NCBI GenBank assembly: GCA_020633895.1
Contig: JACKCT010000002.1
Coordinates: 434,001-498,000 of the forward strand
Origin: Deltaproteobacteria bacterium
Lineage (GTDB): Bacteria > Lernaellota > Lernaellaia > JACKCT01
DNA: 64,000 nt
Direction: 5' to 3'
This document shows positions 50,234-59,529 of this stretch, one piece after another. Within the stretch, counting starts at the first letter, position 1; each line of letters starts with the position of its first letter. Under the pieces are notes generated by a model that searched no databases, was not told the DNA's origin, and worked only from the letters and a program-made list of their open reading frames with translations. Position numbers and translations under genes: made by a program.

Positions 50234-51901
50234 TCAATCGCCGCCGTTTGCCGACGGACATTCCACCGCCGCGCATTCCTCGTACCCCGCCTTCCAGGCG
50301 TCCAGATAAGCCGGGGCGATCTTCTCGAAAAACGCGACGTCCTCGTCAAAATCGTCGTGGGCCTTCAGGGCGGCGGCACAGCCCATGCCCCGGAAATAGC
50401 TCGCCTCGTTCGGATCGCCGGGATTGCGATTGGCGCGGCGCATGCGGTCCAGATCGTGAATGCGTTCGGGGTTTTTCATCACGTCCGGCGTGGAGGGCGC
50501 GCTGGCAATCATGCGATTCGTGTGAGCCTTGTAGCCGATGTAAAACGGCACGGCGAAGCCCGTCGCGAATTCGCCGTCGGCGAGCAGATCCTGCCGCGTG
50601 TCGAGGAAACAATTCACGCGGTCCAGGTCGTCGCCCCAGACGACAAACAGATTGGCCTGCTGATATTTGAGCCCTTCGTAGCGATGGATCTTGCCCATCT
50701 CGCCGGGGTGGGCATAGACGGCCTCCGCCGCGAACCGCGCGCACAACAAGACGACGAGCAAACCCCGTGTCGCCACGCCGCTGACCAGCGCCTTGCGACT
50801 CGTCGCGCCGCGCAAGGGCAGCAAGCGCATCAAGTCGGCAAACAGCAACGCGACGCAAAAATACACGACCGGGAAGAACCACAGGACGTGCCTCGTGTCC
50901 ACGTCGTCGACGTAGGTGAAGATGGAGAATCCGACGATCGTCACCGGAATCGTCAGTGGAAAAAACAGCGTCCAACGCCACCGTCCGAACTTCCCCACCG
51001 CCGCCGCGAACACCCAGACCAGCGCGACGAAGATGATCATATTCTGCCATCGGGGGACCATCATGTTGTTGTGCAGCAAATCGTAAATGCGATGCAGCCG
51101 CTCCGGCGTGGGCCACACCAGCAGGTCGCCGACGGTCAGCGAGGATTGGTTGTTGGCCAGCAGGCCCGGTTCGATCACGTTGCCGGCGTTGCGTTTGAGC
51201 CAGACGAAAAAGGGCGCGACTCCCGGAATGAATCCGGCGACAAGGAGCGTCGAATAAAGCCATCGGCGCTTGGCGATGGCGATCGTCACGAGTCCCGCCG
51301 ACAGAGGCAGGACGAACATCACCACCGAATACGCGCACACCAGTCCGAAGGCCAGCCCCGCCAGGGCGAAGAGGTAGGCCTTTTCCTTTGTCCAGGCCAC
51401 GGCCCACAACGCGACGGCGATCATCGAAAGGCTCGCCGCTTCCGGGTAGCCGCCGTAAGTGATCAGCGACCAGCGCAGCAACGGGTCGTGGGGGAAGATC
51501 AGCAGGATCGCCAGGATCGCGGCGAACAGGCCGCCGAATTCGTACGCGCCCAGGGCGACGATGGCCGCGAAGCCGATGAACGACACGACCATCGGGAAGA
51601 CGCGCATCGCGACCGGCGTCGCCAGGCCCCATTCCCGAAGCTGTGCGATGATCCGCGCGGTGAGCACGCCGCCGGCGAAATGCGTCGTTTCCTGTCCGGC
51701 ATCGCCGCGCAGGGTCAGGCCCTCGGCCATGAAGTGATATTGATACTCCTCGATGCACACCCAGTGGATGTGCTCCGGCCCGGACGAGACGATCATCCAT
51801 CGGAAAATCAGAAACGCGACGCACGCCGCCGCCGCCACCGGCCATCCGTAAGGCGTGGACGACCGCGCGTTTTCCAAACGGCGCTGAAAACCGACGAGCA
51901 T
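50234..51901 (-). CDS. GT-C-like polytopic membrane protein
   Basis: The 555-residue protein has about eleven membrane segments between residues 20 and 400 (for example FLIFRWMIVSSG, FPMVVSFIGFAAIVALGAYEFGGLFAAILAILLIFP, FALAGLAFGLVCAYSVVMFVLPLSAGLVTIAIA) and a C-terminal soluble part of about 150 residues. The first periplasmic loop is acidic (CIEEYQYHF), as in GT-C glycosyltransferases of the GT39/PMT type, which use lipid-linked sugars. Overall size fits. No transferase motif is diagnostic, so substrate and even activity are open. It is a single gene between convergent and divergent neighbours. Confidence 0.7.
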   Translation of the reverse strand: MLVGFQRRLENARSSTPYGWPVAAAACVAFLIFRWMIVSSGPEHIHWVCIEEYQYHFMAEGLTLRGDAGQETTHFAGGVLTARIIAQLREWGLATPVAMRVFPMVVSFIGFAAIVALGAYEFGGLFAAILAILLIFPHDPLLRWSLITYGGYPEAASLSMIAVALWAVAWTKEKAYLFALAGLAFGLVCAYSVVMFVLPLSAGLVTIAIAKRRWLYSTLLVAGFIPGVAPFFVWLKRNAGNVIEPGLLANNQSSLTVGDLLVWPTPERLHRIYDLLHNNMMVPRWQNMIIFVALVWVFAAAVGKFGRWRWTLFFPLTIPVTIVGFSIFTYVDDVDTRHVLWFFPVVYFCVALLFADLMRLLPLRGATSRKALVSGVATRGLLVVLLCARFAAEAVYAHPGEMGKIHRYEGLKYQQANLFVVWGDDLDRVNCFLDTRQDLLADGEFATGFAVPFYIGYKAHTNRMIASAPSTPDVMKNPERIHDLDRMRRANRNPGDPNEASYFRGMGCAAALKAHDDFDEDVAFFEKIAPAYLDAWKAGYEECAAVECPSANGGD

Positions 51902-52029
51902 CCGCGCATCTTATTCCGGCGACCTGCGAGGGGGAAGGCGAGGGCGTGTGATTTTTTTCTTGTCCCAATGTGTCGGCGGAGTTAGCGTGGACGAGTCAAC
52001 AATTCGTGAGATCAAACTAGCCTCGAGCG

Positions 52030-54276
52030 ATGGGACATATCCCGTCTCGGGGGCGCGCGATTGAGGTCGCCGTGGGCGCTGAATCATCGAATGCATGGGG
52101 AACAAATCGTTGGATTCCCGCGCTCACTTTGGTCGCCTTGGTGAGTCTTCTTTTCATCGGATTGCTCAAGCCGCAGTTTCTGTCGGAAACAATGGGTTAT
52201 ATGATTGTCGGCGCCATCGGGGTACATGGGTGGCGCTATCGTTTGGTGTCGCCTGTTGTCCTGTCACTGCTGCTGGCGTTGCTGGCTTCCATGGCGGGCT
52301 TTCCTCCGGTTCGTGATACCTATGTCTTTTTTATTGTGACAGCAATTCTGGGTGTCATCGCCTTGGCCTTCCGTCGCGGCGCACTTGCGATCGTCCTCCT
52401 GGTCATCGCGTCGATCACGTTTACGTTGTTGACGATGTACGGCGGAGAGGCTTTTCGAAAGCTCATGCCGGGGCGCTTGCCCATTCCCGCCGAATTTTGG
52501 ATGGCCCTATTCATCGGAGGCTTGGGCATCGTTTTAGGAAATGCCGGCGTGCGGGCTCGTATGCGTTGGTTACTGGTCGTGCTCATCTTTGCCTCCCCGA
52601 TGCTCATGATTCTGCCGGAATTCGGGTTTATTTTTCTCCTCGCGATTGCGTTGATCGGGCACTTCGCGGTGCCGTACCGACGCCTGACCACCCGGCGGGA
52701 ATATCTCTCCGCTAATGCCTGGGCGGCTACCCTGGCCGGAATGATTTATTTCGGCACGGGCAGCTTCTACATGACCATACGGAGCGACGTGCCGTATCCA
52801 ATGGCCGGGTCGGATCCGATCGGGCATTTGCTGCTCGGCATTTCGATCGGGGGATTGTTCGGTGCTCTGGGCTGGCTGGTTTTTCGACCGGACCTTGCGA
52901 ATGCCGATTCGGCCGAACAAGCCGCGGTTTCGGAAAACGTCGAAACGAAGCAACGCGCCGTTCGTTTTCCCGCGATCCGCCGCCCGTCCGGACGCGCCGT
53001 TTGGATCGCGGTCCTCCTGATATTTTCACTTTGGATACTCGGGGCGGGTGCGTTCATCGCTTGTGAACCCTTGCGGCGCAGTACATTGGTCGTCGCCGAC
53101 GACAACGCAAATCAGTTCCGCAGCGATATGGAGAAAATCGATTTAAATGTTCTGGACGGCTCGGAACTCGTCTTGACGTGGCGGGAAGACAGCACCAGCG
53201 GCGGTACGGACCAACTGCATATGCGCTCCTATCGCACCGACGTAAGACAATTCGGATCGATTGTCCGGCTGAATCAGGCAACGGATATCTTCATGGGCGG
53301 GCCGCGTCTCGCCGTGGTCGAAGGCGATCGCCGAATGTTGATTTGGGCCGACACGAAATACGTTGCGGATCGCCGACGTGACACAAAAATTTTCGGCAGA
53401 AATTTTGACCCGACCGGAGACCCCCAAGGTGACGAATTCCTCATCTTGAAGATCGGCCACAGCGGCAATGACGTCGACGTGGCTCGGGGGAAGGACGGCC
53501 GATTCGCCGTAATGTGGCAGGACTTCGACCGATATCCGACGATGGGAATTTTTACTCCGTTCGGCGAAACTATCGGCGAGCCGTTTCCCGTCAACACCAC
53601 CCCTGTTCCGAATCTCACCTCCCAGGACGTTGCTGACAACGGCGAGAATATCGTCGCGGTCTGGGAGCGTCGGAAGGATAAACTCGCTGACTCCACCCTT
53701 CTGGCGCGAGTTTTTTCGTTCGACGGGACGGCAATATCCGAGGAAATCGACGTTACCTCGGTGGGAGGAAGCGCACGATTCGTTCCCTTCGATGTGTCGA
53801 TGAACGCAAGCGGTGAGTTCGTCGTTGTCTGGTCCGAGCTGAACGATCGAACCTTGCGGTACGGCGCGAGAAAATTCGACGCCGCCGGTCGACCGACAAC
53901 CGGCGAACTGGAACTGGGATCCTATTCGACGTCCTTCCTTCCCCGTGGCGAGGTTCGAGCGCTTCTGCGTCGGGACGGTGGCTTTGGCGTGGTCTACCAA
54001 GCGCAAACAGGCGTGTGGGGTTGGTTGGCGCGTCATCGATTGCCGTCACCCGGCGGGAAAATCCACCTGAAGATGTACGCCGGTCCGGGAGCCGAACCCT
54101 GGGATCGGACTTTGGATTCATCGGCCTTTGCCGTTCGGCGCGGGATGGAGGTGGCGTTGGAACCCGGCGACCGGGTGACGGTGATATGGAAGGAGACCGT
54201 TTATTTGCCCTTCATCGGTCATATCCAATTAAGGGCCGAGTCGTTCAACGCCGACGGATCGCGGGCGCGTTTTTAG
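52030..54276 (+). CDS. Membrane protein fused to an extracytoplasmic repeat domain
   Basis: The 748-residue protein has about nine hydrophobic segments up to residue 285, then one more at about 330-350 (AVWIAVLLIFSLWILGAGAF). After that comes a soluble region of about 390 residues with repeats of the kind GEFVVVWSELNDRTLRYGARKF, close in style to the repeats of the secreted protein at 8996. So the repeat domain is displayed outside by a polytopic membrane part. The membrane half uses more A/T-rich codons (ggattgctc, tttttattgtg) than neighbouring genes. I see no clear ribosome binding site; the ATG at 52030 is the first in frame. No known family is recognised for the fusion. Confidence 0.7.
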   Translation: MGHIPSRGRAIEVAVGAESSNAWGTNRWIPALTLVALVSLLFIGLLKPQFLSETMGYMIVGAIGVHGWRYRLVSPVVLSLLLALLASMAGFPPVRDTYVFFIVTAILGVIALAFRRGALAIVLLVIASITFTLLTMYGGEAFRKLMPGRLPIPAEFWMALFIGGLGIVLGNAGVRARMRWLLVVLIFASPMLMILPEFGFIFLLAIALIGHFAVPYRRLTTRREYLSANAWAATLAGMIYFGTGSFYMTIRSDVPYPMAGSDPIGHLLLGISIGGLFGALGWLVFRPDLANADSAEQAAVSENVETKQRAVRFPAIRRPSGRAVWIAVLLIFSLWILGAGAFIACEPLRRSTLVVADDNANQFRSDMEKIDLNVLDGSELVLTWREDSTSGGTDQLHMRSYRTDVRQFGSIVRLNQATDIFMGGPRLAVVEGDRRMLIWADTKYVADRRRDTKIFGRNFDPTGDPQGDEFLILKIGHSGNDVDVARGKDGRFAVMWQDFDRYPTMGIFTPFGETIGEPFPVNTTPVPNLTSQDVADNGENIVAVWERRKDKLADSTLLARVFSFDGTAISEEIDVTSVGGSARFVPFDVSMNASGEFVVVWSELNDRTLRYGARKFDAAGRPTTGELELGSYSTSFLPRGEVRALLRRDGGFGVVYQAQTGVWGWLARHRLPSPGGKIHLKMYAGPGAEPWDRTLDSSAFAVRRGMEVALEPGDRVTVIWKETVYLPFIGHIQLRAESFNADGSRARF

Positions 54277-54295
54277 GCTTCTGGGACGACGGCGG

Positions 54296-54970
54296 TCACC
54301 CGTTGTCGCGCTGCACCGGCCGGAAGGGGTTGAGCCATCCGGCGAAGGCGGGGGCGGAGCGGGTCTGGATCCACAGGTCGCCCTTGCCGGTGTAGCGGCA
54401 CACGAGCCCCTCGCCGGACAGGAACGTCGCCTTGAAGCCGCCGGCCGTCTCCACGTTGTAATTGATGGACTCGTCGAAGGCGACGATGTGCGTCGTATCG
54501 ACGATGTACTGCCCGTCGATCGGGATTTTCTTCAACCCGCCGTAGCTGTTGAAAAAGACCTTCCCTTGGCCCGAGAGCTTGATGAAAAACAACCCCTCGC
54601 CGGAAAAGAACGATTTGAACCCGCCGAATTTCGTGTCGATCCGCACATCCCCCACGTGCGCCAGATAGGAGCCCGACTGCATCAGGATCGCGCGGCCGTT
54701 CAGGTCGATCGCCTCCACGTCTCCCGGCGACGGCGGGGCAAGGGTGATCGTGCCGGCGGTGCCTTCGGGGCGATAGGTGTTGGTGAAAAACGACTCGCCC
54801 GTCACCATGCGCTTCAGGCCGCCGAGCAGACCGCCCTTGGCCTTGGTCTCGACCTTCATATTCGGGCTCATCGCCACCATGGAGCCCGCCTCGGTGGTCA
54901 CGGCCTCGCCCGCGTCCAGCTCCAATTCCACGACGGCGTAATCGGGACGTCCGCTGAGTTTGTAGTGCAT
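54296..54970 (-). CDS. AIM24 family protein, copy 3
   Basis: The 224-residue protein matches the AIM24 (TIGR00266/DUF124) family along its length: ELDAGEAVTTEAGSMVAMSPNMKVETKAKGG, GESFFTNTYRPEG, GDVEAIDLNGRAILMQSGSYLAH, GGFKSFFSGEGLFFIKLSGQGKVFFNSYGG and FLSGEGLVCRYTGKGDLWIQTR. AIM24 proteins form trimeric beta-prism-like folds of unknown role; the mitochondrial member affects inner-membrane shape. GGAGG lies 8 nt before the ATG. It is the last of three tandem copies and lies 22 nt after copy 2. Confidence 0.93.
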   Translation of the reverse strand: MHYKLSGRPDYAVVELELDAGEAVTTEAGSMVAMSPNMKVETKAKGGLLGGLKRMVTGESFFTNTYRPEGTAGTITLAPPSPGDVEAIDLNGRAILMQSGSYLAHVGDVRIDTKFGGFKSFFSGEGLFFIKLSGQGKVFFNSYGGLKKIPIDGQYIVDTTHIVAFDESINYNVETAGGFKATFLSGEGLVCRYTGKGDLWIQTRSAPAFAGWLNPFRPVQRDNG

Positions 54971-54992
54971 CGTGTCGCCTCCTTATAGTTCC

Positions 54993-55685
54993 CTATTGCC
55001 GTCGCGGCGGCAGTTTGCGCCCGATGTAACGGCCGAATTCGCCGGAGTTGTGCGTTTGCATGTAAAGGCGGCCGCGACCGGAGAACTCGGTGACGAGCCC
55101 TTCGCCGGAGAGGATGGTGGACTTCCACCCGCCGACTTTTTTCACCTTGTAATCCAGTGTGTCTTCGAATGCCGCGATGTGGCCGGTGTCGCAGATGAAG
55201 GCGCCGTCCACGTCGATGTGGAAGATGCCGCCGAAGGCGTTGATGATCAGGTCCCCGGCGCCCGAGCACTTGATCCAGAAGACGGACTCGCCGGAGAAGA
55301 AGCCCTTGAGGCCGGAGAACTGGGTGTCCGTCGTGATGCCGCCCGAGGCCGCCAGATAGCTGCTGCTCTGCACGATCACGTTCACGGAGCCGTCCATGGG
55401 GATGTGTTCCACGTCGCCGACCAGCACCGGCGCGAGGATCACGTGCCCTTCGCCGTTGGCGGTGAACTTGTTCATAAAAAAGCTCTCGCCGGTGAGCATG
55501 CGCTTGAGGCCCTTGACCAGCGCGCCCATGCCGCCGCTGCCCGGAGCCGCGAAGGTGCTGGTGGACACGGTGACGTTGTCGCTCATGGAGACCATGGCGC
55601 CGCCTTCGGAGACGATGGATTCCCCACCCGCCAGATGCACTTGGGCCATGGCGTAGGCGGGGCGATTTTGGATTTCGATGCGCAT
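54993..55685 (-). CDS. AIM24 family protein, copy 2
   Basis: This 230-residue paralogue has the same order of motifs (HLAGGESIVSEGGAMVSMSDNV, GESFFMNKFTANGEG, GDVEHIPMDGSVNVIVQSSSYLAA, FSGLKGFFSGESVFWIKCSGAGDLIINAFGG, ILSGEGLVTEFSGRGRLYMQTH). It differs from copies 1 and 3 in the second strand pair, where it has a Ser/Thr/Phe-rich segment and extra Gly (STFAAPGSGGMGAL). GGAGG lies before the ATG and the gene is 9 nt downstream of copy 1. It may form hetero-oligomers with its neighbours. Confidence 0.93.
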   Translation of the reverse strand: MRIEIQNRPAYAMAQVHLAGGESIVSEGGAMVSMSDNVTVSTSTFAAPGSGGMGALVKGLKRMLTGESFFMNKFTANGEGHVILAPVLVGDVEHIPMDGSVNVIVQSSSYLAASGGITTDTQFSGLKGFFSGESVFWIKCSGAGDLIINAFGGIFHIDVDGAFICDTGHIAAFEDTLDYKVKKVGGWKSTILSGEGLVTEFSGRGRLYMQTHNSGEFGRYIGRKLPPRRQ

Positions 55686-55694
55686 CGCGTCCTC

Positions 55695-56363
55695 CTATCG
55701 CACCGGCAGAAACGGCGTGATCCAGCCGAGCAGGGCGCCGAGTGTCCGCGTTTGGATGTAAAGTTTGCCCCGGCCCTTGAAGCGCGCGACCAGGCCCTCG
55801 CCGGACAGCAGCGTGGACTTGAGGCCGCCGACCTTGCCGATCTTGAACTTCAGCGTGTCCTCGAAGGCGACGATGTGCCCCGTGTCCACCACGTACTCGC
55901 CGTCCACGTCGACCTCGAGGATTTCGCCGTAGCTGTTGTAAAAAAGATCGCCTTCGCCCTTGAGCTTGAGCAGGAACAGGCCCTCGCCCGAGACCATCGC
56001 CTTGACGCCGCCGTAGGCCGTCTTCATGGAGATCGACGGATCGCACGCGAGGAAGGACGAGCCCTGCATCATCAGGGCTTTGTCGCGGGTGAGAGGGTAA
56101 TGGCGGATCTGGCCGGGCATGGTGGGCGAGCAGATCAGGCGTCCGGGGCCGCCCTCGGCGGTGTAGGTGTTTTGAAACGCGCTCTCGCCGCCCAGCAGCC
56201 TGCGGAAGATGGCCTTGAACAGGCCGCCGTAGGCCTTCGTCTTGATCTGAAGGTTCGGCGACATCCCCACCATGCACCCCGCCTCGGTGCGGATCTTCTC
56301 CCCCGCCTCCAGGTCGAGAAAGAGCGACGCGAACGATGGCCCGTGCTTGATCTCATGCCTCAT
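55695..56363 (-). CDS. AIM24 family protein, copy 1
   Basis: The 222-residue protein is the first gene of the tandem: DLEAGEKIRTEAGCMVGMSPNLQIKTKAYGG, GESAFQNTYTAEGG, GQIRHYPLTRDKALMMQGSSFLA, YGGVKAMVSGEGLFLLKLKGEGDLFYNSYGEI and LLSGEGLVARFKGRGKLYIQTRTLGALLGWITPF. Copies 1 and 3 share the C-terminal QTR...GW...PF end, so they look closer to each other than to copy 2. GGAG precedes the ATG. The three genes are separated by 9 and 22 nt and clearly form one operon. Confidence 0.93.
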   Translation of the reverse strand: MRHEIKHGPSFASLFLDLEAGEKIRTEAGCMVGMSPNLQIKTKAYGGLFKAIFRRLLGGESAFQNTYTAEGGPGRLICSPTMPGQIRHYPLTRDKALMMQGSSFLACDPSISMKTAYGGVKAMVSGEGLFLLKLKGEGDLFYNSYGEILEVDVDGEYVVDTGHIVAFEDTLKFKIGKVGGLKSTLLSGEGLVARFKGRGKLYIQTRTLGALLGWITPFLPVR

Positions 56364-56444
56364 GGACGCACTCCGATGTCGTGATGAAACGCGGTCGATC
56401 CATGGGTAACACGGCGGGGTTTCTTCGTCGAGGCGTGCTTATTG

Positions 56445-56565
56445 AAACAGAGCCCCGACCGTAAGGGAGGGGTTGTCGAGCATTTCGAATGATCAAACGC
56501 TTTGGACCGCTTGCTACCCGCCTTCGCCAAGGCTATGGCGAGGCAAGCGGCTCGGACATCGGACA
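56445..56565. repeat. Dispersed repeats upstream of the AIM24 operon
   Basis: CAGAGCCCCGACCGTAAGGG (56451-56470) is followed by AGGGGTTGTCGAGC, a GGACCGCTTGCTACC segment and GCCAAGGCTATGGCGAGGCA near 56526-56545, again the same set of pieces as in other gaps. Confidence 0.8.
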
Positions 56566-56585
56566 CGACGCGATACTGACTCGGC

Positions 56586-57503
56586 CTACTGCCCCATCGC
56601 CAACGAAAACACGATGCCCGCGATCATGATGACGAGCATCGCGGCGATGGCGACGATCAGGCGCAGGCGCGCGACGTTGGCGAAGAATTGGTCGCGGGGC
56701 AGAAGTTCGCGCTCGCTGGGCGTGACCGGTTGCGTGGGCCCGTCGATGCGTTCGGCGCGGTCGGCGATGTCGTCGAGGAACGTGAAAAGTCGGTTCATGT
56801 GGTCGGTGTTCAGTTGGCCGTAGCTGCCCAGGTGCGCGGTGTAGGTGATGGAATTGGGCAGGACCAGCACCGCGCGCTTGTCGGATTTGTCCTCCGAGGC
56901 GACCAGATCGCGAAATCCTGACGTGACACGCGCGTCGTCGATCAGGCGTCGCCCCCAGGCAATATCCCGCGCCGTGCCGTGCAGGCCGTGCATACCCGGA
57001 TCGAAGGGCGTCATCTCGTCCAGGGGTAGGCGGCCGATGATGTCGATCGGCGTGCGGTCCGCCGTGCCCAGGCACAGGTGTGTGCCGGTGCCGACCTCGG
57101 TGACGAGTTCGACGCGCGCCGGGGTGCCGGGGGAATTCTTCGAACCCGACCGCCGGGGATGCAGATAAAGATCCATCTGCCGCTCGCTGCCGTAGCCGCG
57201 AAAATGGCGAATGCCCGCCTTGGCCTCCACGGGCATGAACCCGGCGCCGTGCAGGTATTGCTCGAACGCCTTGAGCGCGGCCGTTTCCTTGCCCATCTTG
57301 GCCGCGGTGTCCACCAGGATTTTGAAGACCAGCAGGAGGAAGCCCATCAGGATCAGCATGACCGAGATGGGATGGGACTCGGCGGACTCGCGGAAGTCGG
57401 TCGCAAACCCGGCGGCGATGTACCCGAGCGCCGCCAGGCCGATCACCAGCGCGACCAGCGTCATCATGATGTTCTTCGCGGTGGGATCCTGCTTGCCGGA
57501 CAT
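56586..57503 (-). CDS. Membrane protein of unknown function
   Basis: The 305-residue protein has two N-terminal membrane segments (MMTLVALVIGLAALGYIAAG and ISVMLILMGFLLLVFKILVDT), a soluble domain of about 190 residues and one C-terminal segment (LRLIVAIAAMLVIMIAGIVFSLAM). The soluble domain should face the cytoplasm. It contains no motif that I recognise (HFRGYGSERQMDLYLHPRRSG, ADRTPIDIIGRLPLDEMTPFDPG). The ATG at 57503 is chosen because the longer frame adds a Pro/Gly-rich stretch that reads like untranslated DNA; no strong ribosome binding site is seen. Confidence 0.65.
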   Translation of the reverse strand: MSGKQDPTAKNIMMTLVALVIGLAALGYIAAGFATDFRESAESHPISVMLILMGFLLLVFKILVDTAAKMGKETAALKAFEQYLHGAGFMPVEAKAGIRHFRGYGSERQMDLYLHPRRSGSKNSPGTPARVELVTEVGTGTHLCLGTADRTPIDIIGRLPLDEMTPFDPGMHGLHGTARDIAWGRRLIDDARVTSGFRDLVASEDKSDKRAVLVLPNSITYTAHLGSYGQLNTDHMNRLFTFLDDIADRAERIDGPTQPVTPSERELLPRDQFFANVARLRLIVAIAAMLVIMIAGIVFSLAMGQ

Positions 57504-57695
57504 GGGGGTATGGTACGGATTTGAACGAGGATGACCAGGGTTGGTTCGCCCGTCGCCAATCGTTGTCATCCCGAATGAAATGAGGGACCTCTCGTGCGTT
57601 GTGAATTGACGGCCCGGAAAGATCGGGACTCCGAACGACTTTTCGTGACCGCGCCGCCCTTGGCCGTACCGCCCTTGGTGTTTAGGCTAGCGCCC

Positions 57696-58316
57696 ATGGA
57701 CCTCCAGGAGCGCCACACCCCGCCGGACCCGGACACTAAGCGCCACGCGTGGTTGCCGCTGGTGTTCATCGGCGCGTTCGTCGCGGTGATCGGGCTGATC
57801 GTCTTCGTCATGGCCACCGCCGAGCCGGTCACGCCCACCATGAACGCGACGCAGGCCGACTCCTACGCCAAGTTGCTCGACCACGGCGAACTGACCGAAA
57901 ACGCCCTCATCGCCTCGTCCCGGGACGTGGACACCCTCGACGCCGGACGGGCGATCTTTCGTCGCCAGTGCCTGAGTTGCCACGGTATGCAGGGCGAGGG
58001 CGGCAGCGGGCCCAACCTGACCGACGATACCTACATCCACGGCCCCGACATCAAGACCATCCACCGGGTCATCCGCGACGGCGTCCCGCGCACGGAGATG
58101 ACCGGATTTCAAACCCGGTTGACGGCGCTGGAACTGGCTCGGGTCGCCGCCTACGTCGGTTCCCTGCGCGGCGCCAAGGCCGAGGGCGGCAAGGCGCCCG
58201 AAGGCACGATCCACACGCCCGCCGGGGGTCTGTTCAACGAAAAACGCGCTTACGGCAACGCCGCCCGGACCCGTCAGGGCGACGCGGTGCGCATTCCCAC
58301 CCACGGACCGAAATAA
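57696..58316 (+). CDS. Membrane-anchored monoheme c-type cytochrome
   Basis: The 206-residue protein has one N-terminal membrane anchor (LPLVFIGAFVAVIGLIVFVM) and a cytochrome c domain with the heme motif CLSCH (about residues 92-96) and a distal Met in RTEMTGF as likely axial ligand; the C-terminal helix is LTALELARVAAYVGSLRG. This is the class I layout found in CcoP-type or soluble electron carriers. It should carry electrons in the periplasm. The last 45 residues form a Gly/Ala/Arg-rich tail of no known kind. No oxidase gene is next to it. The ATG at 57696 is chosen so that the anchor is near the N terminus. Confidence 0.85.
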   Translation: MDLQERHTPPDPDTKRHAWLPLVFIGAFVAVIGLIVFVMATAEPVTPTMNATQADSYAKLLDHGELTENALIASSRDVDTLDAGRAIFRRQCLSCHGMQGEGGSGPNLTDDTYIHGPDIKTIHRVIRDGVPRTEMTGFQTRLTALELARVAAYVGSLRGAKAEGGKAPEGTIHTPAGGLFNEKRAYGNAARTRQGDAVRIPTHGPK

Positions 58317-58429
58317 ACGCGTTTTGTCGGGGAGATAGCGTCTTTGTGAGGCCCACCGCCACGGGGCACAAAGCGGTTGACGGTATCCCGGCGCGCGACC
58401 TACGATAAGGCCCATCTTCGGAGGACTCG

Positions 58430-59509
58430 TTGGACGTCATCGCTCAAGGTTCAGATCCGACCTTTTTCCATCGCTTTGCCAAGCATGCGCGGTATATCTA
58501 CCAAAAGCCTCATGTGATGCGCCGAGCGGCGGAAAATTACGCCCGGATGATCCTGATGGGCCAAAAGCGCCTGTCCCGCGTCGAGTTCGCCTTGAATTTC
58601 GAATGCTTCGCCAAGTGCGAGCACTGCTCCATCCAGCACCTGGAGACCAAGGCGCCCAAGCATCGCCCGCCCATGGATCTGGATCAGATCAAGGACGCGG
58701 TCCGGCAATTTCGCGAATTGGGCACGCTGAACATCAACCTCACCGGCGGTGAGGTGCTGCTGCTGCCCTACGTGGGCGAGGTCGTGGAAGCCGCGGACCC
58801 CAGGAGCACCGTCGTTACCCTGGCGACCAACGGCGTGCCCGTCACCAAAAAGAAAGCCAAGGAGATCGCCGACTGGGGCATCTCCATCGTTACGATGAGC
58901 ATTGACTCGTCCACCCCCGATTTCCATGACGCCAACCGCAAGGTCAAAGGCTGTTGGGAGCGCATGATCGACGCGATCGAGCTTTTACGCGACGAGGGCG
59001 TGGAGGTCTACCTGAACACGGTGCTCACCCGCGAGAACATGGACGACGGCGACATCTTCCGCATGATCGAGCTGGCCGTGCGCAAAAAGGTGATGCTCAC
59101 CGTCAACCCGCCCATGGAGGTCGGCGGCTGGGAAGGCGACGACCTGGGCGCCAACGCCGAGATGTCCACCTTCTTCCGCAAGCTCATGAAGTATCCCAAT
59201 GTGCGTTGGGAGGGTTCGACAAATTACTTCAAGGAAGGATGCATGGCGGGCATCGAGAAATTGTACATCAGCCACTTCGGCGATGTGATGCCCTGCAACT
59301 TCACCCATCTGTCCTTCGGCAATATGCAGGACAAGCCCTTAAGCGTGATCTGGCACGACATGATCACCAACCCCAAGAGCCCCTTCAACCGCATTCACGA
59401 TCACTGCCTGATCGCGGAGGACCCGGAGTTCATGCGGGTATTCATGGAACCGGTCTTCCAAAGCGACGTCCACCCCCTGCCCATCGAGGACCACCCCGCG
59501 TTTCAATAA
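58430..59509 (+). CDS. Radical SAM protein with partial SPASM-like end
   Basis: The 359-residue enzyme has the radical SAM cluster motif CFAKCEHC (Cx3Cx2C, near residue 60), the GGE motif in LNINLTGGEVLL, and further barrel strands (TVVTLATNGV, ISIVTMSIDSS, VEVYLNTVLTRENMDD). The C-terminal part has CMAGIEKLYISHFGDVMPCNFTHLSFGN and a later HDHC, a reduced SPASM-like pattern that could hold a second Fe-S cluster. Such proteins often modify peptides or lipids. It starts with TTG; GGAGGA lies 4 nt upstream. The next radical SAM gene follows after 20 nt, so they probably act in one pathway, but no precursor peptide is visible nearby. Confidence 0.9.
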   Translation: MDVIAQGSDPTFFHRFAKHARYIYQKPHVMRRAAENYARMILMGQKRLSRVEFALNFECFAKCEHCSIQHLETKAPKHRPPMDLDQIKDAVRQFRELGTLNINLTGGEVLLLPYVGEVVEAADPRSTVVTLATNGVPVTKKKAKEIADWGISIVTMSIDSSTPDFHDANRKVKGCWERMIDAIELLRDEGVEVYLNTVLTRENMDDGDIFRMIELAVRKKVMLTVNPPMEVGGWEGDDLGANAEMSTFFRKLMKYPNVRWEGSTNYFKEGCMAGIEKLYISHFGDVMPCNFTHLSFGNMQDKPLSVIWHDMITNPKSPFNRIHDHCLIAEDPEFMRVFMEPVFQSDVHPLPIEDHPAFQ

Positions 59510-59529
59510 CGCGAGGTCGTCGAGTCTTC

